A stretch of DNA of 64,000 bases from WJMB01 sp964581465 (GCA_964581465.1 CAZOOP010000012.1:1-64000), one strand, 5' to 3'; counted from the stretch's first letter, positions 10,647 to 19,695 are shown. Translations and numbers: made by a program. Notes: generated by a model not told the origin, from the letters alone.

Positions 10647-11412
10647 GATAGAGCAGCCTGGTCAGCGTACGGATCACTCCGGGCTTCAGGCGCACCTCGA
10701 CGGTGAAGGCCTGGTCTCCGGCGCGCCGCTGGTTGTTGAAAACGTAGAGTCCGCTTCTGACCAGGGCCAGCGTCGCCAGATATGTGCGGTCGTCGAGACG
10801 GCTTTCGAGATAGAGCCGGTCCTCGATCCGGGTCAGGTAGTCATCGACGGCTTGTTGATATGCCTGCTGCTGAACACGGATCTGGGCCCGTTCCGGCGGC
10901 AAATCGTCGCGCACATACGCCGTGCCGTAGCCGCGCAAGGCAACGAGCTCATCACTTAGCTTGTCCACGGTCTGGCGGTAGGTTTCCGCGCCGTCGCCGT
11001 CGACGGTGGAAGACTCGGCTCGCTCCCAGAGGGAACTCAACGCCGTGAGCAGATGAACGGGGTCATCGGTGGTGTAGATGGAACCCAGCTCCTCATCGTA
11101 ACCGCCGGGGGCGATCAGGCGGGCGGTGACGGCAAGGCCGGTGGGAGAGTCGCGCAGCTCGACCAGCAGCAGGGCGCCTTCGCCCTCCAGCAGCTCACGC
11201 AGCCGGGGGTAGGGATCAGCCTGACGATAACCCTCGGGCAGGGGCTCCAGCCGGGGCCACTCCGCGGCCAGGGTTTCGAGCTGACCGTCTTCGGCGCCGC
11301 TCAGATAAACCGGGGGCTTCTCGACCCGCGTCTCCTCGGCCCAAGTCGCGGCGGAACCGACCAGGAGGGCGGTCAGCAGAAGCAGCGCCAACCGGCTGAA
11401 AGAGGTTTTCAT
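10630..11412 (-). CDS. Secreted protein of unknown function
   Basis: 260 residues from the ATG at 11412, which has GGAGCGCG directly upstream; the frame is open further but only through hairpin h3. The N-terminus MKTSFSRLALLLLTALLVGS is a signal peptide, probably cut after TWA. The mature part is mixed alpha/beta with short acidic and aromatic patches (YLSGAEDGQLETL, LTALSSLWERAES) and no family I can name. It heads the operon with the methyltransferase and rarA, which says little about its role. Confidence 0.75.
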   Translation of the reverse strand: MKTSFSRLALLLLTALLVGSAATWAEETRVEKPPVYLSGAEDGQLETLAAEWPRLEPLPEGYRQADPYPRLRELLEGEGALLLVELRDSPTGLAVTARLIAPGGYDEELGSIYTTDDPVHLLTALSSLWERAESSTVDGDGAETYRQTVDKLSDELVALRGYGTAYVRDDLPPERAQIRVQQQAYQQAVDDYLTRIEDRLYLESRLDDRTYLATLALVRSGLYVFNNQRRAGDQAFTVEVRLKPGVIRTLTRLLYRELAV

Positions 11413-11519
11413 CGCGCTCCGGTATCGTTGGAGGTTCGGTGCCGGTGTAGCTATGAAGCAGAACCAACCGCCGGCGCGGCCCGGCGAAGGACCTATCGAG
11501 AAGACCCTCTGGTGGGGCC

Positions 11520-11603
11520 GGCTTTGGCACATTTCTTGCGGAGTTCCGCGCGGGGCTGGACCAAAAGCTTCCCCCGCCCCGCTGCAAGAAATGTGCCAAA
11601 GCC
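11520..11603. repeat. Hairpin element h3
   Basis: 20-bp perfect arms GGCTTTGGCACATTTCTTGC (11520-11539) and complement (11584-11603). The interior begins GGAGTTCCGC and contains GGGGCTGGAC, as in h2 and the complement of h4. It lies between the glgC-like gene (stop 11665) and the secreted-protein start (11412), both minus strand. Confidence 0.9.
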
Positions 11604-11664
11604 TCGTCGCCGGTCTCGTCGGGCGCGTTCACGGCGGAGGGCGTCTTCGCCGGGTCGCGCCGGC

Positions 11665-12924
11665 TCAGTAGCCCAGCTCGCCGACGGTGGTTCCGCAGGG
11701 CAGTTCGGTCTCGAGGAGTTCGGGCGGGGTGTCGGCGGCGACGCAGACCTGGCGGCCCACGGTGGTGCCCGGCGGGATGTGGTTGTTCTTGCCGACCAGG
11801 GAGATACCGCCGGTGAGTTGATCGGGATGGGTCCGGTTGGACCCGGTAATCTCGCCGTAACCCAGGCGGGAACCGGCGCCGATGACGCAGTGTTTGTCGA
11901 TAACGGCGCGGTCGACGGCGGCACCGCTCTCGACGTGGATGTCGCCCAGCAGGATCGAATCGCGGACCAGGGCGCCCTCTTCGATGAACACGCCGCGGCT
12001 GATCAGGGAGTTGATCACCTTGCCGTTGACGATGGAGCCGTTGGCCACCAGGCTGCGCACTACGTGGCATTGGGGTCCGAACTTGGCCGGCGGCATCTCA
12101 TCGGTGGGGGTCATCACGGGCTGGGCGGGGTCTTCGATGCGCAGGCGCGGCGAGTCGTTGAGCAGCTCCATGTTGGCCCGGTAGTAGGGATAGAGTTCAT
12201 CGACGTCGCACCAGTAGTCGTTGTAGGCGTATTGGTGAACGACGCCCTCGTCGACGGCTGGGATGATCAGATCGCGAACCAGGTCGTGCCTGCCCGGTTC
12301 GAGCTCCTCGAGGTGGTGGCGCAGGAAGGCGGCGTCGAAGAGGTAGACCGCCATGCTGGCCACGGTGCCCTCGGCGCCGGTGGGTTTCTCGCGGAAGCTG
12401 ACGATGCGGTCGTCCTCGGAGACCTCGACGATGCCGTAGCGTTCGGTCTCACGGTAGTCGACCACGGCGGTGGCCACGGTGACGGCGGCGCGGCGCCGGC
12501 GGTGCTGGCGGATAAGTTCCCGGTAGTCCATCTTGTAGACGATGTCGCCGGGCAGCACCAGGACGTAATCGTGTTTGGCGAAGGAGTAGATGTTCTGCTT
12601 GAGAGCGTCGGCGGTGCCGCGGTACCAGGTATTGTCGGCGTCGGTCTGGACGGGCTGCAGCAGGGTCAGGCCGCTGTACTTGCGGTCGAGGTCCCAGGCC
12701 CGGCCCGAGCCCAGGTGGTCCATCAGGCTGATCGGGTGGTACTGGGCCAGGATGCCGATGTCGTAGAGGCCGGAGTTGACGCAGTTGGAGAGGGGGAAGT
12801 CGATCAGCCGGTAGCGGGCGCCGAAGGGCACCGCCGCCACGGCGCGGTGGGTGGTCAGTGCCGAGAGCCCCTCGCCACGGCCGCCGGCCAGGATCAGGAC
12901 CTTGATGCGTTCGTCTTTGAGCAC
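11665..12924 (-). CDS. GlgC-type glucose-1-phosphate adenylyltransferase homologue, probably regulatory
   Basis: 419 residues from a GTG at 12924 with GGGGGAAG upstream. The nucleotidyltransferase domain is clear: VLILAGGRGEGLSALTTHRA, FGARYRLIDFPLSNCVNSG, GTADALKQN, VLVLPGDIVYKMDY and FREKPTG, followed by a left-handed beta-helix with hexapeptide repeats (SIVNGKVINSLISRGVFIEE). In the glycogen enzyme the loop reads GTRL..LT..RAKPAV. Here the arginine (Arg32 in E. coli GlgC) is Gly19 and the lysine (Lys42) is Val29, with the next proline also lost. Both residues are needed for catalysis in studied enzymes, and modulatory subunits lose them. I therefore infer a GlgD-like partner or a changed activity. 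No other glycogen gene is nearby. Confidence 0.85.
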   Translation of the reverse strand: MLKDERIKVLILAGGRGEGLSALTTHRAVAAVPFGARYRLIDFPLSNCVNSGLYDIGILAQYHPISLMDHLGSGRAWDLDRKYSGLTLLQPVQTDADNTWYRGTADALKQNIYSFAKHDYVLVLPGDIVYKMDYRELIRQHRRRRAAVTVATAVVDYRETERYGIVEVSEDDRIVSFREKPTGAEGTVASMAVYLFDAAFLRHHLEELEPGRHDLVRDLIIPAVDEGVVHQYAYNDYWCDVDELYPYYRANMELLNDSPRLRIEDPAQPVMTPTDEMPPAKFGPQCHVVRSLVANGSIVNGKVINSLISRGVFIEEGALVRDSILLGDIHVESGAAVDRAVIDKHCVIGAGSRLGYGEITGSNRTHPDQLTGGISLVGKNNHIPPGTTVGRQVCVAADTPPELLETELPCGTTVGELGY

Positions 12925-13311
12925 TACTTCCCCCGCTGGTGAACGACCACCTGGTAGCTATTCGGCTGCCGAAGATGATCGGTTGAAGGTCGTTGGCCTT
13001 GGTCTCGCATATGCTTGCGGATCAGCTGGCTGGAATCGATTGCGATCCTGGAAAGCAACGAGAAGGACACTTGAGAGACTTGATTGCGATCAGGTGTTTA
13101 GAGCTTATACTGGGCTTTCAGCTAATCCGTCAGCAGTTGTTGTTTTTCTGGTCGCCTGAGCGGGAGCGCGGTTCTGATTGTCTTGGAGGCCCGCTTTTTC
13201 AATGAAGCCTGGAGCCTTGAATGCATCTATCAACCGACTATGGCAGCGGCAATCTATGGCGCTGATAGCCAAATAGAATATCACACCCATGCGAACCGCA
13301 AAAAACCGCCA

Positions 13312-13981
13312 GGGATCAAGTACCCTATCCGGACCGAACCGTGATTGCAACCTGCTGATAATTCTAACGATGATTCTCTGAGACTTGTCGCGAAACGGGC
13401 AGTTGAAAAGTGGCGGCATTCGAAGGGCGTTACCAGTAGCGAGTCTTGTTTTCAGCGCGCAATTTGTTTGGGATTATCACAGAAGATGAAAAACACATTC
13501 GCAACTCAGGAAAGCCAGATCGAGAATTGTGCTCGGAGATTAGCCGCGGCGGGGCGTCAACCAGTGAAGGCGGATAACGTTCGAAGCTGCAAAAGCAGGC
13601 AATAGAGCGCCGTCAGCAGGTCTTCACTCACAGCCTGGTCGGTTGCTGATGCGGAACCAACAGCCTCCGGCTTCCAGCGGTGTTCAAGGCAAGGCCGTGT
13701 CCATCCGCCACCAAGCAACGGTATGACAATGGCGGCGACGATGAGCTATAAAGCGTTGAATGATAATCTATTAGCTGAACGAGTCGGTTCCGGTGCGAGT
13801 GATAATCCCAAATTGAACTGACAGCAAAGGACTATTGACTCTTAAGTGTTGGAATAACAGGCAAAAAGGGCACGCTAAATGAATGCTTGGCTAAAAAACC
13901 GAGCGTTTACGGGAAGTGAACAACAGCCCGACAAGACGCTCCCAATCAGCCTGATTCGGTCCCAACACGCTCCTTGATGCC
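13312..13981 (+). mobile_element. MITE-E copy split by a MITE-B
   Basis: The left half (13312-13469) starts GGGATCAAGTACCCTATCCG and contains the TGATTGCAACCTGCTGATAA and AAAAGTGGCGGC landmarks. The right half (13810-13981) has AGGCAAAAAGGGCACGCTAA and ends CCTTGATGCC. A complete MITE-B occupies 13470-13809. The stretch 12925-13311 before it holds nothing I can recognise. Confidence 0.75.
13470..13809 (+). mobile_element. MITE-B copy nested in MITE-E
   Basis: 340 bases from GGGATTATCACAGAAGATGA to GTGCGAGTGATAATCCC, with 11-bp terminal inverted repeats GGGATTATCAC. Shared interior landmarks are GCGCCGTCAGCAGGT, ACTCACAGCCTGGTC and CAACAGCCTC. No clear target duplication remains. Confidence 0.8.
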
Positions 13982-14128
13982 TTATCGCATTCGCCTTAGC
14001 AGTTCTTTATATTGCTAGCAAAACTGTCGCTCTCGGGATAATCATGGGCTATTTAGTTTTCGGCAATGCAGCTTCGCCCTCCGTCTCGGCTGACGCCGAC
14101 AGGCTCAAGCAATAGTAGAGTACGGCGG

Positions 14129-15058
14129 CTACTCGTAGCGCAACACCGTACCGTGATCACCAACGATCCAAGCGTTGTTGAGCCCGGCCAGGTGAATGTC
14201 ATAGAGGTTCTCCGTCGTCGGGCTCTCCAGCCGACGCAGGTTGCCGCCCTCGCCCAGCACGACCTCGCCGTCGGAGCCGACGGCAATGAAGTAGGTCGGC
14301 GAGGTGGCGTCCACGGCGTTGATGGTTTCGGCGGTCGGACTGTCGAGCTCTTCGACCACACCGGCATCGTATTCGAGGATCAACCCGGCCGGACCGACCA
14401 GCAGCAGGTGGTCGTCTTCCAAACGGACCAGATCGTTGAAGTCCGCTGTGGTGCCGCAGTCCAGTTGATTCCAGCTTCCATCGGCGTAACGCAGCACGAC
14501 GCCTTCGTCACCGGCGGCCAGGCAGCCGTCGTCCAGGGCGACGACGGCGTTGAGGTGCGCCGTGGTGCCGGGATCGAGGGTCGTCCAGTCTCCGCCTGCG
14601 TAACGCAGGACGGCTCCATTGCGCCCCACCGCCCAAGCTACACCGTTCCGCTTGTCGAGATCGACGAGGTCGTCGGTGGTCTGGTTGGGATGCCGCGTCC
14701 AGACGGCGCCGTCGTAGGAATAGATCAGGCCCTCGTCGCCCACGACCAGACAACCACCGGCACCGTCGCCGGCCACTGCGCGCAGATCACCCTCGGGTCC
14801 GTTCAGCTCGTTCCAGTTACCATCCTGACTGGGGTTGAAGAAGCAGGCGGCCTCGAGGCCATCGAAAGCCGACCCCACCGCCCAGCCCTCGCCGCCGCTG
14901 AAATCCAGGCCGAGGAGGGGAGCCTGGGTGGCCGGTATCGAGATGATCTCCAGGTCGGCCTCGCGGCCCAGTTCATTGATCTCGCAGGAGCCCAGCACGG
15001 CGAGGCCCAGTGTGGCGAGAATACTTATTGCAATCGCTGAGACCCTTTTCCTGTTCAT
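14129..15058 (-). CDS. Lipoprotein with YCF48/propeller-like repeats
   Basis: 309 residues from the ATG at 15058, preceded by AAAGG. The signal peptide ends in VLGSC, making Cys25 a lipidation site. The rest consists of repeats of about 40 residues, each with a pattern like AVGRNGAVLRYAGGDWTTLD, AAGDEGVVLRYADGSWNQLD and VVGDEGLIYSYDGAVWTRH. This is the GxxGxxxRYxxGxW pattern of YCF48-like and photosystem-assembly-like beta-propellers, enough for a six- or seven-bladed propeller. Extracytoplasmic; function unknown. The gene is monocistronic, with a plausible promoter just upstream. Confidence 0.8.
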   Translation of the reverse strand: MNRKRVSAIAISILATLGLAVLGSCEINELGREADLEIISIPATQAPLLGLDFSGGEGWAVGSAFDGLEAACFFNPSQDGNWNELNGPEGDLRAVAGDGAGGCLVVGDEGLIYSYDGAVWTRHPNQTTDDLVDLDKRNGVAWAVGRNGAVLRYAGGDWTTLDPGTTAHLNAVVALDDGCLAAGDEGVVLRYADGSWNQLDCGTTADFNDLVRLEDDHLLLVGPAGLILEYDAGVVEELDSPTAETINAVDATSPTYFIAVGSDGEVVLGEGGNLRRLESPTTENLYDIHLAGLNNAWIVGDHGTVLRYE

Positions 15059-15132
15059 CGACGACCTTTCCCCGTTGCCGGTGGATTTCTCACTCGGCCG
15101 TTGACGGCCAAAGGTATCCTCGCAGGACATTG

Positions 15133-15162
15133 ATTATAACCTCCCGATGAGTCGGGGTGCAA
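15133..15162 (-). promoter_or_regulatory. Possible sigma-70 promoter of the propeller lipoprotein
   Basis: On the minus strand TTGCAC (15157-15162), 18 bases, then a perfect TATAAT (15133-15138), 75 bases before the chosen ATG at 15058. Confidence 0.45.
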
Positions 15163-15346
15163 CCGGCCCCCACCGGCGAATCGTTTTCAATCCCGACTGC
15201 GCTTGACTCCACCGGTGCGGTGGCTTATGATGGATGGAGAATTAGTTGCTCAATGCAAGGAATTTCCAACTGTATTGGTAACTTGATATATAGAATCGTC
15301 GGGTTATTGGGTTTCTTTTCGCCGCTATTTGGAAACGGGTGATTTG

Positions 15347-15961
15347 ATGATCTTTCCCGCCGAAGAGCGGGTGGGTATCCGGGCCGGCAGGATAACCGTC
15401 ACCTTCCGCCACTGGACCCGACCCAAGGTCAGCGTCGGTAAAATCTACGACTCCCCCTATCTGGGACGGATCAAGGTGCTCGACATCTCGACGATCCCCC
15501 TGGGGGCGGTCAGTGCCGCCGACGCCCGCGCAGCCGGGGCCAACTCGCTGTTCGACTTCTTCGAACGCTTCCGCAGCCGCTTTCCCGACTGCGATCTGGA
15601 CTCGACCCGAGTGGTTCGCGTCCGCTTCCGCTACCTGGGCAAGAGTGAAACCCCGCAGAAGAAACCGCCGCGTCCGGCCCAGGTGCTGGCGCGCGCCAAG
15701 CTCCTCGAAGAAACCGACCGCCGCGCCCGCTCAGGTCCCTGGACCCTGTCCTACCTGGAGTCGCTGGGCCTGCGCGGCGAGCTCTTCTCCACCGAGCTGG
15801 CCGAGATTCTCGACGAATCGCCCGACCGCATCAAGAAGCGTATGGGTGTGCTGCGCAAGCAGGACCTGGTGGAAAGCTCCACCGAGGGCTACAGCCTGAC
15901 CCGCCTCGGCGAGATGGTCTGGAAGTTCCTGGAAGATCGGAACGTCCGCCAGCGTTCCTAA
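15347..15961 (+). CDS. ASCH-like domain protein with C-terminal winged helix
   Basis: 204 residues from the ATG at 15347, with GGAAACGGG seven bases upstream; a TTG at 15329 is possible. Residues 1-100 resemble ASCH/PUA-like domains: ITVTFRHWTRPKVSVGKIY, LDISTIPLGAVSAADARAAG and VVRVRFRYLG correspond to the strands and the DAxAAG helix seen in small bacterial ASCH proteins. After a basic linker (about 105-120), the last 75 residues form a probable winged helix (LFSTELAEILDESPDRIKKRMGVLRKQDLVE). Nucleic-acid binding is likely. The combination suggests an RNA- or modified-base-sensing regulator, but that is inference. A strong terminator follows. Confidence 0.7.
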   Translation: MIFPAEERVGIRAGRITVTFRHWTRPKVSVGKIYDSPYLGRIKVLDISTIPLGAVSAADARAAGANSLFDFFERFRSRFPDCDLDSTRVVRVRFRYLGKSETPQKKPPRPAQVLARAKLLEETDRRARSGPWTLSYLESLGLRGELFSTELAEILDESPDRIKKRMGVLRKQDLVESSTEGYSLTRLGEMVWKFLEDRNVRQRS

Positions 15962-16012
15962 GCACATTCCAAGACGCTCACGGTTCAGCTAAGTAAGTCA
16001 CGTTTTTAATCG

Positions 16013-16036
16013 AGCCCGGGTTCCCCGGGCTTTTTT
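16013..16036 (+). terminator. Intrinsic terminator of the ASCH/winged-helix gene
   Basis: Perfect 8-bp stem AGCCCGGG / CCCGGGCT, loop TTC, then six T, 52 bases after the stop. Confidence 0.9.
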
Positions 16037-16084
16037 GGACATTTCTTTTCGGCACGTTCCCTTTGGCATCCGTCAATTACATTA

Positions 16085-16445
16085 GGGATCACTTAACCGT
16101 CACGGACCATGGTGGCACTGGATAGCGTTCTGAGACATGCGGCCTGCAGGCAATCAGGCGCGCGCATCGGGTGAGCTGCTTGTGGCAGGCACGTGGATTA
16201 TCACATTCCCAGGATGCCCGAAGAGATGTCACGCAGCTCCAGTATCAACCGCCTGGCGCAACGAGCAACGATGATGGCGCATCGATCCTAAGACTTTTAT
16301 TATCTAGTATATATAACCAGCAGGCGCCGCGGGGTTGAGTTGGCGGGCCAGGCATCATTCGGCAAAGCCTCGTATCAGCAGCGTTTTTCGAGGTGGGGTG
16401 GTGTTTCGAGTTGGAGTCGGCTGGTCCATGCTCGTGTGTTATGCC
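16085..16445 (+). mobile_element. MITE-A copy
   Basis: 361 bases starting GGGATCACTTAACCGTCACG and ending GTGTGTTATGCC. It matches 28310-28680, 33597-33977 and the complement of 47209-47579 through most of its length, including GCTGCTTGTGGCAGGCACGT, GGGGTTGAGTTGGCGGGCCA and TTTTTCGAGGTGGGGTGGTG. The flanks TTACATTA and TTTCAATA agree at 6 of 8 positions, a possible decayed target duplication. Confidence 0.85.
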
Positions 16446-16535
16446 TTTCAATAACAGGCCTCATGGAAGGTGCTCGGGCGATCGCCGGCTGTTTACGAAT
16501 AGCAACCGAGCAGATACCAGCCAATACCACCTGAT

Positions 16536-16855
16536 GGAATCGCATACCCTGTTCGGACGGGGTTGGGATTGGAATTTACTGATAATACGGGCTTAATATC
16601 ACAAGCGCCTGTCACATTTGAGCTGTGAATAAGTGGCGGCAGTAAAGTACGCGCTCAGTTATCAAACAACTATGACAACAGAAAGATGATCACGCCCATG
16701 CGATTGTCACTCGACTCATATCTGCTGCATTATCAAGTAACAAGACTGCGCCTGCTTTCTGCGGGGCTAAGTCGGCCGCACCCAATCAGCGATTGCCTGC
16801 TCGTTGAACCCTTCAATATCAACTCTGATTTGGTCCGCTCGCGTTCTTGGATGCC
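16536..16855 (+). mobile_element. MITE-E copy, diverged
   Basis: Begins GGAATCGCATACCCTGTTCG and ends TTGGTCCGCTCGCGTTCTTG then GATGCC. The left 100 bases carry the expected TGATAATACGG and AATAAGTGGCGGC landmarks. The middle is unlike other copies. 16856-17247 adds only a short MITE-B-like end near 16890-16920. Confidence 0.65.
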
Positions 16856-17247
16856 TAAAGCATTCAAGCGCAATCTTTTAGCTATGTGTGCCGGTTCAAC
16901 GGCGAGCGATGATCCCACAAGCGGATCACGATCCGCTCCGAACAGCTTCATGAATCCCAGGTGGAGAACACCAATGCGAAACGCCATTAAATGACGGCGC
17001 CGCAGTGTTGATCTCATCAGTGCCCGCTAGGCAACCATCGGCTGCCGGGGCCGCTGCTCGATGATACTTTTCCTTATCAGGGCCATTACCATCCTCCTGT
17101 TTCGGTTGATTGAACGCCTTCATTAGTTTTGACGCTTTGCTAGAGTGTTCGGTTTCAGTTCGGTTGGATTCACGGCGGCGGGCGGCACGACGGGATGGGA
17201 AACGCGGCGGGGTGGCCCGCCGCGTTAACGCCCGCCTGGCGCGTGGA

Positions 17248-19191
17248 CTAGAGGCTCAGTTCGGCGCCGATGGTGAAGCTCCGTGGGGCGCGCGGGTAGT
17301 TCCGGTCGGCGTAGGTGTCGCCGAAGGCCGCCGGCGCGTCCTCGTCGATGAGGTTCCGCAGGTCGCAGAAGAGGGCCAGACCGCCGTCCAGGCGGTACTC
17401 GGCCCGCAGGTCCAGGGTCAGCGCGGCGGGGATCGTCTTCTCGTTCATTCCGATCACCGGGTAGGCCGAGTAGTCGGGGTAGTAGGCGACGCGGTCGCCG
17501 GTCCAGAGCAGGTTGACCAGCACCCCGCTTTCGACGGAGAGCATCAGCGGCAGGGTCAGCCGGACCTGGTGCTCGGGCAGGTTGGCGGCGCGGCGCTCGA
17601 CGACCTCGAAGCTGTCGCCCTCGACGAAGTCGGAGTAGACCAACTCGCTGTTGCGCTGCGTGGCGTCGGTGTAGGTGTAGGCCAGGCGGGGCCGCAGCTC
17701 GTCGCCCAGCGCCAGGGCCGTCTCCACGGTCACGCCGACAACCCGCTGTTCATTGATGTTGGCCGGTCTCCACCAGCCGTCGGCGTCCGGAGTCCAGGCG
17801 ATCAGCTCGCTGGTGACCCGGTAGAAACCGGCGGCCTCGAAGCGCTGACCGCCCAGTTCGAGGATCGCGCTCAGATCGGCCTGCCAGCCCGTTTCGGGTT
17901 CGAGGTCCAGGTTGCCCGAGCCGGGCCAGTAGAGGTCGTTGAGCGTCGGCGGGGCGTATGTCAGCCCGCCCGAAGCCACCAGTTGGAGCATCTCGAGGTC
18001 CAGGCGGATCAGACCGCCGGGCGCCAGATGGAAGCCGTACTCCGAGTGGTTGTCCAGACGCAGGTCGGCCTCGGCCCCCCAACCGTCGAAGAGCCCCTGG
18101 ACCTTGAGGAAGCCGCCCAGATTGTCCGTCTCGGGCGACCACTCCGTGGTCGTGCTCAGGCCTTCGTCGTCGGGCGAGTCGGGATCGTCCCAATAGGTGG
18201 AGTCGATGCGGGCCTCGAGGGCGTCGGCGCGATAGTCGAAGCCCGCCGCCAGACCCAGCCAATCCAGCGGCGACCAGGTTCCGCCCACCTCGGCGTAAAG
18301 GGTCCGCAGGCCGTAGACGCTCTGGTCGTGGTAATGACCGCCGTAGGCGTACCAGTTGTCGAACTCCAGCTCTCCGTCGCTCCAGCGGGCGCGCAGCCAG
18401 AGCTCGGCCGCGTCCAGGTCCAGCCCGCCGTTGAAGCTCACGGCGTGCTCCAGCTCACGCTGCCGATCCAGCAGGCTGGTGACCTCGTCGTCGCCGAAGA
18501 CCGGGGAGTCTCCCGGAGCGGGTCGCGGTCCGGGAACGCCCAACTCGGCCGTGCGCAGCGTGTAGGCCAGGTCGAGGTCCAGTGCGGCGCTGTCCAGTCC
18601 GGCGGAGAGTCGGGCGCCCAGGCGCTCGCCGTCGGAGTTGGCCCGCCGACCGTCGGAGCTCTCCAGCCAAGCGTCGAGGCGCACGCCGGGATTTCCCAGA
18701 CCGTAGCCGAGGGCGTAGCGCTCCTCGCCGGCCGAGCCCACGGCGACGCTCAGCGCTGAATCACCACCCAGGGTGACGATGTTGACCGTCCCCCCGACGG
18801 CGGCGGAGCCGGCCAGGATACCGGCGGTGGTGCGGTTGATCTCGATACGCTCCACCAGGGACAACGGGATGCCCGAGAGGTCGACCACGCCGTTGGTCGC
18901 CTGGTTGAGGGGCACGCCGTCGAGGTTGACGCGCACCTGGCGCGAGGCCGCACCGCGCAGGCTCAGAGTGGCCAGTCCCGTCGGCGCGCCGTTGGTGTTG
19001 ACGATGACGCCGGGCACGGCGCTCAGTAGCTCCGCCAGGCTCAACGCTCCCGAGGCGAGGATGTCCTCGCGCTCGATGATCAGCCAGCCTTCCTCTAATA
19101 GACCGCCCAGCTCGCGGGTGTGGGTGTAGGTGACCGCCGAAGCTGCCAGGGTCAAGAGCAACAACAGGGTAATGGCGCGTTTTATCAGCAA
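17248..19191 (-). CDS. btuB: TonB-dependent outer-membrane receptor, probably for cobalamin
   Basis: 647 residues. A signal peptide (about 1-20) precedes a plug domain: LSLAELLSAVPGVIVNTNG, LSLRGAASRQVRVNLDGVPL, VERIEINRTTAGILAGSAAV and GGTVNIVT. A 22-strand-type barrel with alternating aromatic and polar residues follows. The last strand ends RAPRSFTIGAELSL; I see no final aromatic residue. I start at the TTG at 19191, with GGAGCGGG upstream. The cobalamin assignment rests on the riboswitch in its leader; the protein alone would only say TonB receptor. No BtuC, BtuD or BtuF gene is in the window. Tight control by riboswitch, terminator and an upstream ORF is suggested. Confidence 0.9.
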   Translation of the reverse strand: MLIKRAITLLLLLTLAASAVTYTHTRELGGLLEEGWLIIEREDILASGALSLAELLSAVPGVIVNTNGAPTGLATLSLRGAASRQVRVNLDGVPLNQATNGVVDLSGIPLSLVERIEINRTTAGILAGSAAVGGTVNIVTLGGDSALSVAVGSAGEERYALGYGLGNPGVRLDAWLESSDGRRANSDGERLGARLSAGLDSAALDLDLAYTLRTAELGVPGPRPAPGDSPVFGDDEVTSLLDRQRELEHAVSFNGGLDLDAAELWLRARWSDGELEFDNWYAYGGHYHDQSVYGLRTLYAEVGGTWSPLDWLGLAAGFDYRADALEARIDSTYWDDPDSPDDEGLSTTTEWSPETDNLGGFLKVQGLFDGWGAEADLRLDNHSEYGFHLAPGGLIRLDLEMLQLVASGGLTYAPPTLNDLYWPGSGNLDLEPETGWQADLSAILELGGQRFEAAGFYRVTSELIAWTPDADGWWRPANINEQRVVGVTVETALALGDELRPRLAYTYTDATQRNSELVYSDFVEGDSFEVVERRAANLPEHQVRLTLPLMLSVESGVLVNLLWTGDRVAYYPDYSAYPVIGMNEKTIPAALTLDLRAEYRLDGGLALFCDLRNLIDEDAPAAFGDTYADRNYPRAPRSFTIGAELSL

Positions 19192-19358
19192 GATCCCGCT
19201 CCTTTGTCCGCTTGAGATGTTACAATGTCCGTTATCGAATGTCCCCTAGACGATGTCCCGTGGCGATACAAAAAAGCCGCATCTCGCGAGCCGGGTCCCG
19301 CTGGACGGGACGGCGCTAACGAGATACGGCGGGAGCGGAGCGGTTTACGCGCGGTCAT
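19185..19358 (-). CDS. Possible 57-residue leader ORF between riboswitch and btuB
   Basis: ATG at 19356-19358 has a near-perfect Shine-Dalgarno, AAAGGAGGT, five bases upstream. The frame (MTARKPLRSRRISLAPSRPA...) reads through the terminator hairpin and stops at a TGA overlapping the first codons of btuB (TTGCTGATA). The product is arginine-rich at its start and resembles nothing known. Translation itself, not the peptide, may be the point: a ribosome here would cover the 5' arm of the terminator and deliver ribosomes to the weak TTG start of btuB. It could also be a chance frame behind a riboswitch-controlled ribosome site. Confidence 0.5.
   Translation of the reverse strand: MTARKPLRSRRISLAPSRPAGPGSRDAAFLYRHGTSSRGHSITDIVTSQADKGAGSC
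19270..19330 (-). terminator. Intrinsic terminator in the btuB leader
   Basis: On the minus strand, 11 paired bases GCCGTATCTCG / CGAGATGCGGC (one G-U) around a 33-base loop that itself contains the hairpin GTCCCG/CGGGAC, followed by six T. It lies between the riboswitch and btuB, so it can serve as the off-state structure. Confidence 0.85.
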
Positions 19359-19404
19359 GCCGACCTCCTTTGACGCGAAGGGGGTGGAGTAACGGCTGAC
19401 CGGC

Positions 19405-19585
19405 TGACCACGGATATCCTGGCTGACGGCTTCGACGGATTGCTCACGTCACGGGGGCGACGCCTTCCCGGACCCCTCGCGGGTCCAGTGGCTGCTGTCG
19501 CTCCCTCGCCGAACACAGTGGCGCGACCGCGGCGGATTCCAACCGCCTTCCCCGGGTCGCCGGCAGTGTGGCTTTGCTTCGCAAG
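19405..19585 (-). ncRNA. Cobalamin riboswitch
   Basis: Minus-strand landmarks in order: CGGGGAAGGCGGTTGGAATC (GGGAA plus the AATCC element), then CGCGGTCGCGCCACTGTG (the conserved G-C-C-A-C-T-G core), then GGTCCGGGAAGGCG (second conserved GGGAAGGC), then GTCAGCCAGGATATCC, which matches the B12 box. Order and spacing fit RF00174. A good promoter lies just upstream and a terminator downstream, so adenosyl- or methyl-cobalamin should repress btuB. Outer limits are approximate. Confidence 0.92.
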
Positions 19586-19594
19586 TGCTTAGAT

Positions 19595-19623
19595 ATTATG
19601 GTATCGAGTCGCCAATGAGTCAA
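19595..19623 (-). promoter_or_regulatory. Promoter of the riboswitch-btuB transcript
   Basis: Minus strand: TTGACT (19618-19623), exactly 17 bases, CATAAT (19595-19600). The start of transcription would fall just before the riboswitch. Confidence 0.75.
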
Positions 19624-19695
19624 GGGCGCTAAGACCGGAGGGGTCAGTCCCCCCAGTCAAGCCGCGGATTACCTGCAGGAAGGGGTTGGAAGAGT

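Noticed and set aside
12993..13605. Short frames between the glgC-like gene and the propeller lipoprotein
   Set aside because: They fall in MITE-E and MITE-B DNA and have no ribosome sites or recognisable protein features.
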